From Pyropia haitanensis (lineage: Eukaryota; Rhodophyta; Bangiophyceae; Bangiales; Bangiaceae): DNA of 64,000 bases. The stretch spans positions 4,232,559 to 4,296,558 of the forward strand of contig SDUX01000004.1 in the NCBI GenBank assembly GCA_008729055.1, given 5' to 3'. This document shows, piece after piece, positions 1 to 10,303 of this stretch. The translations under genes were made by a program, and so were the position numbers. The notes under the pieces are model-generated. The model made no database searches, had not been told where the DNA came from, and saw nothing but the letters and a program-made list of their open reading frames with translations. Each line of letters begins with the position of its first letter. Positions within the stretch are counted from its first letter, which is position 1.

Positions 1-316
1 ACCAGTCGGGCCCGTGCCTGTCTGGGTGGGTGTGCTGCAGCCACATGCCGAGCTGTGCCATGCTCGTGTCGCCACAGGCCACGACCCGTGCGGCGTGGCG
101 CAGAGTCCGATGTACCACGGAGCCTCGCAACAGGCTCTTCCCACGCACCGCCCCAATGAGGCTGAAACTGGCTCGCGCCTCCTCAATGAGGCAGAAGCTG
201 GCCCGCCGACAGCATCCCTGGGGCGGACTTCGTGGCCACCGTCCTCGGGCCACTGGCCAGCATTGGTCGTGCTGCCAACCGCAGGCTGAGTTGTCTGGGA
301 GGGACCGTCTGTGCGC

Positions 317-324
317 TATAAATG
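317..324 (+). promoter_or_regulatory. TATA box of the methyltransferase gene
   Basis: TATAAATG stands out in an otherwise GC-rich stretch, about 175 bases before the ATG at 498. That spacing would allow a leader of roughly 145 bases. It is inferred from sequence only; no transcript start is visible. Confidence 0.5.
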
Positions 325-497
325 CGGACGTTGCGTCTGGCCCCCAGCCATGGAACCCACTTCCCCATTGTCCCTGCGCCCCACACCCACCACACGTCTT
401 GTGCACCGCCGTCCTTCTTTTGCGCCGTCGGTCTCCCAGTTCTCACCCCCCGTCTTGAGTCATCCATCTCCCAGCTCTCGCCTCTCTCCACTTCACC

Positions 498-1463
498 ATG
501 ACGGGCGCCAGCAACGGGAAGGTGACGGCTCCCCTGCGGCCCACCCGCATTGCCGACGTGCAAGATCTGTACGACTCACCTGCTTCCGCTCAGTTTTACG
601 CCATCATCGTTGGCGACGGGGGGCCCCACGTGCACACGGGCGTGTACCGCTCGGCCGCCGACACCACCCGCGTCGCGGCCGAGCACTCGTCCGATATGCT
701 CCGGGCGATGGGGGAAGGGGCGGGGGTGGTCTTCCGCCCGGGCATGCGGGTGCTGGACCTGGGCGCGGGCGTCGGTGGGGCGGCGCGCAAGCTCGCTGCT
801 GAGACGGGCGCAACCGTCACGTGCTTCAACCTGTGTGCGGAGCAGAACGCGGCCAACGAGGCGGCGACCGCCGCGGCGGGCCTGGGCCACCTCGTCACGG
901 TCGTCGAGGGCTCCTTTGAGGAACTGCCCCGCGACTGGACCGCTGCCTTTGACGTCGTCTGGTCCCAAGACGCGTTTTGCCACTCCAATGCCAAGGCACG
1001 GGTGTACGCCGAGGCGGCGCGGGTGCTAGTGCCTGGCGGCCATCTGCTGCTGACGGACCTGATGGCGGGCGCGACGGCCACCGCGGCGGCGATGGCACCC
1101 TTTTGTGCGCGCCTCCGCGTCGACGAGCTCCTCACCGTCGACGCGTACGAGGCGGCGCTGCGGGCGGTGGGGGTGACCACCCTCCGCACGCGCGACCTCA
1201 CCGCCCACCTGCTTCCAAACTACCGGCGCATGGTCGAGCGCCTGACGACCCAGCGCGCCCGCCTGGACCGCTGCTCGGACGCGTATGTGGAGACCGTGCG
1301 AGGGCTCCTGCGGGAGAGCATTGAGGTCATGGGGCAGGGGGAGGCCCAGACCTGGGCCGCCCTCGTCGGCCGCAAGGACAGTGGCAGCACGCCCGCCGAC
1401 ACCGCTACGGCGGCCCCCACTGTTGCCGCCGATACCACTGTGCCCGTTCCGCGCAATCTGTGA
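498..1463 (+). CDS. sarcosine/dimethylglycine N-methyltransferase-like protein
   Basis: This 321-residue protein resembles SAM-dependent methyltransferases that convert sarcosine and dimethylglycine to glycine betaine, a compatible solute. Visible signs are the family-type N-terminus (YDSPASAQFY, then HVHTGVY at residues 44-50), SAM motif I VLDLGAGVGG at 85-94, the acidic end of strand 2 within CFNLCAEQ, motif SQDAFCHS near 156-163, and LVPGGHLLLTDL near 177-188. The ATG at 498 has a good context (cacc before it), and TATAAATG lies upstream. No targeting peptide is obvious, so it is probably cytosolic. The frame is open throughout, and a Thr/Ala-rich tail of about 35 residues follows the domain. 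Other small-molecule methyltransferases of the same fold, such as tocopherol or phosphoethanolamine methyltransferases, are the main alternatives. The separate glycine-to-sarcosine enzyme is not in this window. Confidence 0.82.
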   Translation: MTGASNGKVTAPLRPTRIADVQDLYDSPASAQFYAIIVGDGGPHVHTGVYRSAADTTRVAAEHSSDMLRAMGEGAGVVFRPGMRVLDLGAGVGGAARKLAAETGATVTCFNLCAEQNAANEAATAAAGLGHLVTVVEGSFEELPRDWTAAFDVVWSQDAFCHSNAKARVYAEAARVLVPGGHLLLTDLMAGATATAAAMAPFCARLRVDELLTVDAYEAALRAVGVTTLRTRDLTAHLLPNYRRMVERLTTQRARLDRCSDAYVETVRGLLRESIEVMGQGEAQTWAALVGRKDSGSTPADTATAAPTVAADTTVPVPRNL

Positions 1464-1487
1464 GAGCTTCCCTGCAGCCGCTGTGCG

Positions 1488-1493
1488 AATAAA
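1488..1493 (+). terminator. AATAAA polyadenylation signal
   Basis: AATAAA lies 25 bases after the methyltransferase stop codon and is followed by a T-rich stretch. In GC-rich DNA this is unlikely by chance, and it would give a very short 3' UTR. Confidence 0.5.
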
Positions 1494-1995
1494 TTTTGTT
1501 CCATCCCGTACCAACGCTCCCTTACCCACCGCGCCGGATCGGCCACTCATATGTACGCTCACTGTGTTGTTCTACGCCGGCGTCGCCGCCGCCGCTAGCC
1601 CGCGACGCGTCCACCGCGGTCCTTGCCGTGCCGGTTCCGTCCACCCCTCTAGCCGCAGCCGTCGCGGCGCGCGGCGCGCGGGCCGTGCCGCGGCGCCCGG
1701 GACGGTGGCCAAAGCGGCGGAAAGCGTGGCGACCGCGGCGGTGCGCCCCCGCCGCCCGTCCGCGTGGGCTTTTCGTCGTCTGTGATGGGAGAGAGGCGGC
1801 GGGAGGCCGTTGCGCTGCGGTGCTCAACAGGGAGGTTCAGGAAAAGCCTGTATTGCTCTGTTGCGGGGCCCGCGGACGAGTCCACAGACGGTTGCCAGAG
1901 TGCGAGTGGAACGCGTTTTCTCTCGGATTTTGCGGATCCGCTGTGGGCCATGTGCAAAACTTTGCGGAGCACCGCGCGGCACTCGAGTGCATCAG

Positions 1996-2055
1996 CCAAT
2001 CACCACTTACCGCTCGTGGTCCCCTCGGTTACAAGCCAATCAGTACTCTTTAAAG
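1996..2055 (+). promoter_or_regulatory. Double CCAAT box and TTTAAA element
   Basis: Two copies of AGCCAATCA (CCAAT at 1996-2000 and 2036-2040) are followed by TTTAAAG at 2049-2055. CCAAT pairs of this form are NF-Y-type sites, and the last element can serve as a weak TATA box. They point towards the biotin-protein ligase gene. The remainder of 1494-2412 holds no recognisable gene; 1560-1790 is a GC-rich stretch without recognisable domains. Confidence 0.4.
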
Positions 2056-2412
2056 GCCCGGCCGCGTCCAGGGAGAAAGCGTGTTCTGAGGCCCTGTCCA
2101 CCGATTTTTTGTGGATTTCACTATTTTCTGCTGGGTGTTTTTGACAGCTGCTGTGGGGCGCACAGGACGGTGACTGTTGGGCGACATACACTCTGCTCTC
2201 TGACATGCTCTTGTAGCTCTGCTCACGGTGCTTCACGTAATGGTGGTACGCAGGGTGTATGTCGACCGACGGCACGACCACAGGAGATAGGCAAAAAAGA
2301 TAGGGAAAATCGGGGCGCATCGTACCGTGAGAGGGGGTCCACAAAAGAGTGTGCAACCTGCAAGCACGATTTTGGGCCGATTCCTGAACCTCCATTTAAG
2401 CACCACAGCCCC

Positions 2413-2974
2413 ATGATTTCAATCCGTGGCGCCGCCGCCACGTGGCCCAGCGCCTCTGTGGCGAACGCCCTGTCCGCTGCACCCGATAATCTTGTCGCCA
2501 TCAGCGCTGGCATCGGCGGCCGCCCTCGTCCCCCCATCCCCATTGCGGTGCGGTCGGCCTCTCCCGCCCGCCGCCCCGCGCCACCCTCGCCACAGTCCTG
2601 GCCGCCCCACCCCTCCGCCCCTGCTTTGGGTCGGCGCTTCTCCCGCCCCCCCCCCCCCCCCAAGTCGCCCCCGCCCGCGCATGCTCCCCGCCCGCCGCCT
2701 CGCCGCCCGGCTTGGCCGCCACCGGCGCGGCGCCGCAGGGGCCATGCCCCCCCCCCCCCCCCCCCCCCCCCGGTCTCCCCCTGCCCCCCCCCCACCGCCA
2801 CCACCACCCCCCCCCCCCCCCGCTCCCCCCGCAGCCAGCTCCCATTGGCATCCACTGCGCCACCGACGCGGCGGCGGCGGCGCTCCTCTCGTCGGCGTCC
2901 GCCGCGCTGCTCGCCGCGTCCGCCACCCAGCCGGTGCACGTGTACGCGCCCGCCGAGTCGGCGGTCGCGGCAGA

Positions 2975-3022
<48 letters not shown>

Positions 3023-3062
3023 GGCAGCAGACGCACCCCCTGTCACGGCCGCGGCGGCCGCC

Positions 3063-3094
<32 letters not shown>

Positions 3095-3695
3095 CTTCCA
3101 CCCGCCCACCTACCACGCGGCGCTGCGCACGCGCCGCATCGGCGCGGTCCTCCTCCACACCCCCGTCACGGGGTCGACGCAGGACCTGCTGCGGTCCCCC
3201 CCCCTGGGCCCCGCCCTCCCGTCGGGCGCCGTCGCCGTTGCCGACGCGCAGACGGGCGGCCGCGGCCGCCGGGCGGCGGCGTGGGAGTCCCCCGCGGGCG
3301 GCCTCGCCGCGTCGGTGCTGCTGCGGCTGCCGCCGCCAGCGTCGCCCGCCGCCGCCGCGGCGCTGGTGCACCTGCAGTACGCGGCGGGGCTGGCGGTCGT
3401 GTCCGCGCTGCGGCGGGTGTGGGGGTGGCCCCCGGGGGGGGTGCGCGTCAAGTGGCCCAACGACGTGTACGTGGTGCCGCCGCCCGCCGGGGGCGACGGG
3501 CGTGGGGAGGACGCCGCCGGTGGTGAGCGGGGGGGGGGGGGCGTCAAGGTGGGGGGGGTCCTCGTCGAGGCGACCGTCCGCGGAGGGGCCGTCGCCGCGG
3601 TCGTTGGCGTGGGCGTGAACGTGGCCAACGCGGCGCCGACAACGTCGCTGGTCGCCGCCGCCGCCGCGGCGGGGGTGGACGTGACCGGCGGCGGT

Positions 3696-3728
<33 letters not shown>

Positions 3729-4127
3729 AGCGGCGGCAGCCGACCGCCGCTGAGCCGCGAGGCGCTCCTCGGCGCGACGCTCACCGAGCTGGAGCGCCTC
3801 GCCGATGCGCTCGCGGCGGGCGGCTGGGACACGCCGGGCGGCGTGCGCGCGCAGTACGAGGCGGCGTGGATGCACCGGGGGCAGCGCGTCGCGCTGCCGC
3901 CGGGCGTGGGCGGTGGGGGGGGCGGCGGCAGCGGCGGCGGCGGCGGGCGGCGGCGGACGGGGGTTGTCCGCGGCCTCGACGCGGCGGGCAACATTTGTGT
4001 GGCGGTCGACGGGGGGGGGGTGGCCAAGCTCGACGCCGCCACCACCAGCTTTGATGTGCTCGCGGGGGCGCTGCGGGAAAAGGCCGTCGGGCCCCGCGGG
4101 CAGGGGGGTGAGGAAAGTGGGGGGTGA
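2413..4127 (+). CDS. biotin--protein ligase (holocarboxylase synthetase), frame broken at a C-run
   Basis: The enzyme activates biotin with ATP and attaches it to a lysine of carboxylases such as acetyl-CoA carboxylase. The BirA/LplA fold is clear: STQDLLR at the start of the domain, QTGGRGRR (the GRGR biotinyl-AMP loop), ESPAGGLAASVLLRLP, the signature VKWPNDV near 3445-3465, KVGGVLVEA and VVGVGVNVAN. A shorter C-terminal domain ends at the stop at 4125-4127. The catalytic frame has no ATG upstream of the domain. The most sensible ATG is at 2413 in another frame (MISIRGAAATWPSAS), which reads like an organelle transit peptide. The two frames can be joined by a length change in the C-runs around 2646-2661 or further on. 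Long Pro and Ala stretches separate leader and domain. The domain is certain; the 5' end is not. A plastid or mitochondrial location is inferred. Confidence 0.8.
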
Positions 4128-4443
4128 CGGGGCGGGAATGATGTACCGCAACGAGCACGCACGGGCAGGTGCAGGGGCGGGAAATTGGGGGCGTCCGTAG
4201 CGGTCTGCGCCGCCGTCCATGCGCACCGCCGGCGCACAAAGCCATTGACGAGAACCCGCGGCGTCCCTGTTTATACCGGGTACAACTCGAGAGGCACCGC
4301 CCGCTCAGCAGCCCCGTGATACCGACCCGCCCCTGAATTGCCCCCAGGTGCTTGACCCCACCGTCGTCCTCACCCCCACCCCCCCCCCCCTTCCCCCCCC
4401 CCCTCCTCCTCGTGGTCCCCCCACCTATACCCCCCCCCACGCC
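4128..4443. other. Convergent intergenic spacer
   Basis: This spacer lies between the stop codons of the biotin ligase (+) and GluRS (-). It is C-rich on the + strand near 4375-4440 and carries TTTATACC near 4269. No ORF or RNA gene is supported; it should hold both 3' UTRs. Confidence 0.4.
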
Positions 4444-6267
4444 CTAGGCCTCCCCCGCGCGCGCCGCCACCACCTTGCGCAGCGTGGCAATGCGGTCGTC
4501 CAGGCCGACCGCCGCCGGCGCGGCGCCATCCACCGCCGCGAGTACCCGCAGCACCGCCCCCACGTCCGGCCCGCTCATCTTGCCCGTCAGCGCCAGCCGC
4601 AGCGGGTGGAAGATGCGGGCGCCCTTGCGGCCGAGCGCCTTGCCCGTCGCCTTGACCCACGCCTTCCACGCCGGCGCGTGGACGGCGGGGTCGGCGGCGG
4701 CGGGGAAGGTGCCGTCGTCGACGGCGGCGAGCAGCGCGGCCGCGACCTCGTCAAAGCCGCCGCCGGGCGCCAGCAGCGCCGCGACGCCCGCCTCGCCGGC
4801 GCCGTCGGTGCCGTCTGCGGCAGCGTCAATGGCGGCATCCAGGGGATAGGAGAGGGCGGCGTTCAGCTCCGCCACCGCGTCCTCGACCAGCTCCAGGGAG
4901 CCCCGCACGAGGGCGGTCGCCTCGGCCACCGCCGCGCTGTCCGCGTCGCAGCCGGTCAGGGTGCCGGCCGCGGCCCAGGCCTCGGCGGTGAGCGCGCGGA
5001 GGCGGTCGTCGGGCAGCGCGCGCACGTACTGCCCATTCATCCAGCGGAGCTTGTCGCCGTCAAAGACGGCCGGCGACTTGGTCACCCGCGACAGGTCAAA
5101 CGCGTCGACCAGCTCTGGGAGGGTGTACAGCTCCCGCTCCGAGCCGTCATTCCACCCCAGGAGCGCCAGGTAGTTGGTCATGGCCTCGGGGAGGTAGCCC
5201 TCCTCGCGGAACTGCGTCACGGACGTGGCGCCGTGGCGCTTGGACAGCTTGGAGCGGTCCTCCCCTAGGATGAGCGACACGTGCGCGTACGTGGGCGGCG
5301 GAAAGCCGAGCGCCTCCAGGATGAGCACCTGCCGGAGGGTGTTGGTCAGGTGCTCCTCCGCGCGCACCACCGTCGACACGCCCATCGTCGCGTCGTCGAC
5401 GGCCACGCAAAAATTGTAGACGGGAACCCCCGAGCTGCGGGTCAGGATAAAGTCGCCAACCGTGGCGTTGGCGTCCCACGCCACCTCCCCGCGCACCGCG
5501 TCGTCAATGACGACGCGGCTGCCGTCGGGCACGCGGAAGCGGGTGGTGTACGGCTCCCCCGCCGCCACCTTGGCCGCCACCACCTCCGCGTCCGCGTCGC
5601 GCCACGTGCCATCGTACTGCGGCGGGCGGCCGTCCGCCTCGGCGGCGAGGCGCTTCGCCTCGAGCTCCTCCTCGGTGCAAAAGCACGGGTACGCCTTGCC
5701 CTCGGCGACCAGCCGCGCGGCGAGCTGCTTGTACAGCTCGCCTCGCTCCGACTGGCGGTACGGGCCAACGTCGCCGCCCGCTTCGGGGCCCTCATCCCAG
5801 TCGAGGCCGAGCCAGCGGAGGTCCGCCAGCACCGCCGCCTCGGACGCGCGCGTCGACCGCGCAACGTCCGTGTCCTCAACGCGCACGATAAACGCGCCGC
5901 CGTCCTTGCGGGCGAGGAGGTAGTTGAAGAGGGCGGTGCGGGCGCCGCCAACGTGGAGGGAGCCGGTGGGGGACGGCGCGAACCGCACGCGCGTGCCGCG
6001 GGGCGCGCCGCCGCCGTCGGCCACACCCGCCACGGCCGACGCCGCGTCCGCGGCGGTCATGGACGGGCCACCACCCGATGAGGGGGGAGAGGTGGGCGGG
6101 TCGGACGGCCGCAGCAGTCCCCTGCGGGCCGCGGCAGCCGACAGGGGCGGGCGGCAGGCCGCGGCCGCCCCGGCGGTGAAGGCGCACCGTCGGAGGGCGG
6201 CGCGGGTGGCGGCGCCCGCCGCGACGGCGGGGACAAACGCCATGGAGGGCACACGGACGCCCGCCAT
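4444..6267 (-). CDS. glutamyl-tRNA synthetase, organellar
   Basis: The enzyme charges tRNA-Glu with glutamate for organellar translation. In plastids Glu-tRNA also feeds tetrapyrrole synthesis. Seen in the sequence: the HIGH-type motif in RVRFAPSPTGSLHVGG, the class Ic catalytic segments YLLARKDGGAFIVRVEDTD and GPYRQSERGELY, the KMSKS-type motif KLSKRHG, and a bacterial-type helical anticodon-binding C-terminus ending in RLALTGKMSGPDVG and RVLAAVDG. This is the bacterial/plastid GluRS architecture at the usual length, preceded by an Ala/Arg-rich leader of about 90 residues that fits a transit peptide. From the ATG at 6267 the protein has 607 residues. A second in-frame ATG at 6243 (MAFVPAVAAG) is also good and may be preferred, because a TATA-like GTATAG at about 6280-6287 lies only 12 bases before the first ATG. 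The frame is intact and has no long G/C runs. Stop TAG at 4444-4446. Confidence 0.92.
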   Translation of the reverse strand: MAGVRVPSMAFVPAVAAGAATRAALRRCAFTAGAAAACRPPLSAAAARRGLLRPSDPPTSPPSSGGGPSMTAADAASAVAGVADGGGAPRGTRVRFAPSPTGSLHVGGARTALFNYLLARKDGGAFIVRVEDTDVARSTRASEAAVLADLRWLGLDWDEGPEAGGDVGPYRQSERGELYKQLAARLVAEGKAYPCFCTEEELEAKRLAAEADGRPPQYDGTWRDADAEVVAAKVAAGEPYTTRFRVPDGSRVVIDDAVRGEVAWDANATVGDFILTRSSGVPVYNFCVAVDDATMGVSTVVRAEEHLTNTLRQVLILEALGFPPPTYAHVSLILGEDRSKLSKRHGATSVTQFREEGYLPEAMTNYLALLGWNDGSERELYTLPELVDAFDLSRVTKSPAVFDGDKLRWMNGQYVRALPDDRLRALTAEAWAAAGTLTGCDADSAAVAEATALVRGSLELVEDAVAELNAALSYPLDAAIDAAADGTDGAGEAGVAALLAPGGGFDEVAAALLAAVDDGTFPAAADPAVHAPAWKAWVKATGKALGRKGARIFHPLRLALTGKMSGPDVGAVLRVLAAVDGAAPAAVGLDDRIATLRKVVAARAGEA

Positions 6268-6279
6268 GGAGGAAGAAGG

Positions 6280-6287
6280 ACTATACA
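6280..6287 (-). promoter_or_regulatory. TATA-like element upstream of GluRS
   Basis: On the minus strand the sequence CTTGTATAGTCC lies directly upstream of the first GluRS ATG. If it positions transcription about 25-30 bases downstream, the mRNA would start near 6255 and use the ATG at 6243. This is inference from spacing only. Confidence 0.3.
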
Positions 6288-6985
6288 AGGGGTGGGGGAG
6301 GGGGGGAACGGCGCGCGTGGAAGAACGGGGACCGCCCAGAGCGGGGAGAGCGTGGCGGGTGACGGGGGGCGCGAGGCGCGCTGCCCGTCGTGGGCGTCAC
6401 GGTGATCCGCAAGCAGAGCCACCGAGGAGATTGACAGGTACTGCCACAAAGTTGCGCTCCTGTGACGGGTCGACGAGGGACGACTTGACCAACAAGTCAA
6501 TCCATGATTCACGCGCACACAGTGCACATGGAGGGCCACTTTCATGATTTGCTGTCACTGCGGTGGCCAAGCCTCTTTTGCAAAACCCTGGCGACATTTG
6601 CTGTAAGACCAAAGGCCCAATAAGGGCGCGCCTCGCCCCGCCGCCGTCGGCGCTCACTGCGGTTTGTGGCGCTGGGAGGGGCGGCCGCCGCCGGCGCGTC
6701 GGGGCGCCGTCGGTCGGTCGCGGGCGGCAGGCCAGCCCCGCCCCCGCCCCCCCCCCCCCCCCCCCCCCCACCGGCGGCGCACCGGCGGCAGCAACCACCA
6801 ACCAATTGCGGCGCGCCCGCCGCCCACCTGTCCCTGCGACCCGGTCGGGGGCCCCACCGACGCTGCTGCGCGGAGTTGGGGGGGCGAGTGTGCGCGGCCA
6901 TTCGGGGGGAGCGGGGGGGCCTCCGTCGTCGTCGTGTGTGCCGCCACGCCCCGCGCCGGTTCCCGCGCCGCCGCCCTGAACCGCC

Positions 6986-7025
6986 CCGTTCCGTCCCGTC
7001 CCGTCCCGTCCCGTCCCGACCCGTT
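6986..7025 (+). repeat. Tandem pentamer repeat CCGTY
   Basis: Eight near-perfect copies of a five-base unit (CCGTC/CCGTT/CCGAC) lie upstream of the poly(A)-binding protein gene, in or near its leader. No coding role is apparent. The rest of 6268-7200 is GC-rich intergenic DNA with a C-run near 6747-6769 and a CCCAATAAG element near 6616. Confidence 0.6.
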
Positions 7026-7200
7026 GCGCCCCTTGCGGTACCGGGTGTGCTGGTGGTGGGTGTGTGCCCACACGTCGCCGTCCCAGACCGCTGCTGCCCG
7101 GGCCGCGGCAGGTCCCAGCGGCACGGCGGCGGCGTTGTACTTTGGTGCCTCTTTGCTGAGCGCCGCTGGCCGCTGCCTACGGGCTGTGTGACGCGACGTG

Positions 7201-7684
7201 GTACGTGGGGGCTCCCGTGTAGGGTAGCGGGAAGCGCCGGTTGGTGCGCGGCGTTGGGAGCGAGCAGGCCATTGGTGTCCGTCGAGGTGCGTTGGTCTTG
7301 GCGCTCTTGGGCCTTTGGTGGCTCCCTGTTCTTGTCGCCTGCCAGTCGAGCACGCTTGGAGGATGGCAGCCGGCTAGGGAGGGGGTGGGTCTGTGCGCTG
7401 CTTGTGTGCCGTGATTCAATTCTGCGTGGTGGTGGGGAGGCTGGCGTGGGGGGGTCCCTGGTCTGTCTGGACCTGTTTTTTCTGGCACGCCGGGTGCCTA
7501 CCCTGGACTATCGTCGCCAGTGCCGTTTTTCTTTGGCTGTATGGTGATCTGCAGTGAGTGTAACGGACCCTGCCGTTGCTTGATGGCGTTGGCGCTGACT
7601 TTTCCTATGATTTCTTTGTGCGCTCGTTGTCCGTCAGCCCCGGAACGGTACATCGTTTGTGTTCTCCTCCTCACCCTTGTGCAG
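7201..7684 (+). other. Probable 5' UTR intron of the poly(A)-binding protein gene
   Basis: GTACGT at 7201 matches the donor used three times in the alpha-galactosidase gene. At 7684 a pyrimidine-rich tract with CTCCTCCTCACCC ends in TTGTGCAG, a good acceptor. The 484 bases between are T/G-rich and much lower in GC than their surroundings. A second acceptor-like GTGTGCAG ends at 7732. Splicing would leave a leader of about 90 bases before the ATG at 7772. No transcript evidence is available. Confidence 0.45.
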
Positions 7685-7771
7685 ATCACAGCCGCTGCTC
7701 AGCAGCGCGCCCGTCCTCCTGCCTGTGTGCAGGCGTTTTTTTTTCCCGCACGCGGGATCCAACCCGTACCG

Positions 7772-10228
7772 ATGGCGACCAGCACCTCGGAGACCCCCGT
7801 GGCGGCCCCGGTGGCGGAAGCGCCCAACGGGACCCCTGCGAGCGCGGTGTCGACGCCGGCCGCGGAAGCGCCCGCCGCTCCCGCTTCGGCCGTGGACGGC
7901 AAGGCGGCGCCGTCGACGCCGCCTGCGGTGGCCGCGACGCCCGCGGCGGCGGCCGTGCCCGCGGCGGCGGCCGCGGCGGCAGCGGCGGCCGCGGCGTCGG
8001 CCGCCCCTCCGGTCGTGCCGCCTGCCGACGCGTTTGCGGCGGCGGCGTTGCCTGCCCAGCAGGCGGCGGCGGTGGTGGCGCAGCAGCAGCAGATGGCCGC
8101 GCTGGGCATGCTCCCCGTCCCCGGCGGTATCCCCGTTGGGATGCCGCCCATGCCGATGCTGCCGTCGGTGCTCCCTCCGGGTGCGACGGGCAGCAGCAAC
8201 CCGCACGCGTCGGCGACGCTGTACGTGGGGGATCTGGACCCCGAGGTGACGGAGGCGTCCCTGTTTGAAGTGTTTTCCGCGGTCGGCCAGCTGTCGTCGA
8301 TTCGTGTATGCCGGGACGTTGTGACGCGTCGGTCTCTCGGCTACGGCTATGTCAACTTTCACAACGTGGCCGACGCGGAGCGGGCGCTGGATACGATGAA
8401 CTTTTTTGCGTCACCCGCGACCAAGGACCGCCCGTTGCGGCTGATGTGGAAGCACCGTGACGCGAGTGTACGCAAGATTGGTCAGGGCAACGTCTACATC
8501 AAGAACCTGGACAAGAGCATCAACAACAAGGAGCTGTACGACACGTTCTCTGCCTTTGGCAACATCATGTCGTGCAAGGTGGCGACCGACTCGTCGGGCC
8601 AGTCCCGTGGGTTTGGGTTTGTGCACTTTGAGGCGCCCGAGTCGGCCGAAGCGGCCATGAAGCGCGTGGACGGGATGCTGCTGGCGGGGCGTAAGGTGTT
8701 TGTGGGCCCCTTCCTGTCCAAGCGGGAGCGGGAAGAGCGTGGCCAGATTAGCCGCGCCTTTACCAACGTGTATGTCAAGAACATTGACGAGTCGATCTGC
8801 ACGGAGGAGAAGCTGCGCGAGCTGTTTGAGCCGTATGGTGAGGTGACCTCCATCCACGTGCCGGCGACGCCCGCGCCGAGCGGCTCGGACGCGGCGCCGA
8901 CGCCCAAGGGCTTTGCGTTTATCAACTTTGCCAAGCCCGACGAGGCTGCCGCCGCCACCGAGGCCCTGGACGGCAAGGAGATTGCCTCCAAGGCGCTGTA
9001 TGTCGGCCGGGCGCAGAAGAAGTCGGAGCGTGATGCGGAGCTGCGGCAGAAGCACGAGTCCTTCCGCCAGGAGCGGATGCAAAAGTATCAGGGCGTCAAC
9101 CTGTACGTGAAGAACCTGTCGGACGAGATTGACGATGACCGGCTCCGCCAGGAGTTTGCGGCGTACGGCACGATTACTTCGTGCAAGCTGATGCGCGACG
9201 AGCGCGGCAACTCGCGTGGCTTTGGCTTTGTGTGCTTCACGCAGCCAGAAGAGGCCACCAAGGCGGTGACCGAGCTGAACGGCCGCTTTGTGGGCTCCAA
9301 GCCCATCTATGTGGCGCTGGCACAGCGCAAGGAGGACCGGCGCATGCAGCTGGAGGCGCAGCGCGCGGTGGGGGTGCTGCGCATGCCCCCGGCGCCGGAC
9401 ATGCCACTGGCGCCCAGCTACCCTGGCCCGGCGCCACTCTTCTACCAGCAGTCCCCCGTTGGTCAGCCGGGCGTTGGCCGCGGCCAGATGCCGTTTGCTC
9501 ACCCGCAATACCTGGCTGCGATGGGCCGTGGCGGCCCTGTGGGCGCCCGCGGCTACCCCGGGGGGATGCCGCAGTACGGCATGCCTGGGATGATGCCAGG
9601 AATGCCTGGGGGCCCTGGCGGTCCGATGATGCCGGGTGTCGGCGGGCCCGGCGGGATGTTGCCTGGCGCCGGCGGCCCCGGGATGGGTCCCGGCGGCCCC
9701 ATGGGCCGTCCGGGTCGGCAGAACCGCCAGCGTGGCGGCGATGTACCTGGCGGACGCGGTGGCCCGATGCCTGGCCGCGGCGGCCGCGGCGGTGCCAGCG
9801 GTGGCCCTGGTGCGGGCGGGGCGGGTCCCCACGCGGGCGGCGGTCCCGGCCAGCAGTTCAAGTACACTACGAACGCGCGGAATGCCAATGTCAGCAACGA
9901 CACGGCGGCTTTGGAGACGGCATCGGCGGCGGCCGCCGGAAGGTCCGAGGCGTCCGCAACGCCTGCGTCGGGCTCGGTGCAGCTGACGGTGGAAATGCTG
10001 TCCGAGGCCAATGACGCACAGCAGAAGCAGATGCTTGGGGAGCAATTGTACCCGCGGATCTACGCATCGCAGCCGCAGCTGGCGGCCAAGGTCACGGGCA
10101 TGCTGCTGGAAATGGACAATGCGGAGATCTTGCACCTGATGGAGAGCGAGCAAGCGCTCGAGGAGAAGGTGTCGGAGGCGCTCGTCGTCCTTCACCAGCA
10201 CGCGGCCTCCACAGAGCTGCAAGGTTAG
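7772..10228 (+). CDS. polyadenylate-binding protein
   Basis: This cytoplasmic protein binds mRNA poly(A) tails and links them to translation initiation and decay. The order of parts is complete for the family: an Ala/Pro-rich N-terminus longer than usual (about 145 residues), four RNA recognition motifs at about 147-225, 238-315, 330-420 and 441-518, a Gly/Pro/Met-rich linker, and a C-terminal MLLE domain at about 743-815. RNP2 and RNP1 motifs are plain, for example LYVGDL and GYGYVNF in RRM1, VYIKNL and GFGFVHF in RRM2, VYVKNI and GFAFINF in RRM3, and LYVKNL and GFGFVCF in RRM4. The MLLE domain shows QLYPRI and KVTGMLLEMDNAEILHLMES. The frame is also open upstream, but 7772 is the first ATG after the predicted leader intron and has the context accgATGg. 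The protein has 818 residues and the frame is intact. Confidence 0.96.
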   Translation: MATSTSETPVAAPVAEAPNGTPASAVSTPAAEAPAAPASAVDGKAAPSTPPAVAATPAAAAVPAAAAAAAAAAAASAAPPVVPPADAFAAAALPAQQAAAVVAQQQQMAALGMLPVPGGIPVGMPPMPMLPSVLPPGATGSSNPHASATLYVGDLDPEVTEASLFEVFSAVGQLSSIRVCRDVVTRRSLGYGYVNFHNVADAERALDTMNFFASPATKDRPLRLMWKHRDASVRKIGQGNVYIKNLDKSINNKELYDTFSAFGNIMSCKVATDSSGQSRGFGFVHFEAPESAEAAMKRVDGMLLAGRKVFVGPFLSKREREERGQISRAFTNVYVKNIDESICTEEKLRELFEPYGEVTSIHVPATPAPSGSDAAPTPKGFAFINFAKPDEAAAATEALDGKEIASKALYVGRAQKKSERDAELRQKHESFRQERMQKYQGVNLYVKNLSDEIDDDRLRQEFAAYGTITSCKLMRDERGNSRGFGFVCFTQPEEATKAVTELNGRFVGSKPIYVALAQRKEDRRMQLEAQRAVGVLRMPPAPDMPLAPSYPGPAPLFYQQSPVGQPGVGRGQMPFAHPQYLAAMGRGGPVGARGYPGGMPQYGMPGMMPGMPGGPGGPMMPGVGGPGGMLPGAGGPGMGPGGPMGRPGRQNRQRGGDVPGGRGGPMPGRGGRGGASGGPGAGGAGPHAGGGPGQQFKYTTNARNANVSNDTAALETASAAAAGRSEASATPASGSVQLTVEMLSEANDAQQKQMLGEQLYPRIYASQPQLAAKVTGMLLEMDNAEILHLMESEQALEEKVSEALVVLHQHAASTELQG

Positions 10229-10303
10229 CCGCCGCTAGAGGACTGGGCGGCCGCCGCGAACGCCAGCGGCGGCGGCACTGGACCTGCGGTGCGGTGTACA
10301 AGC

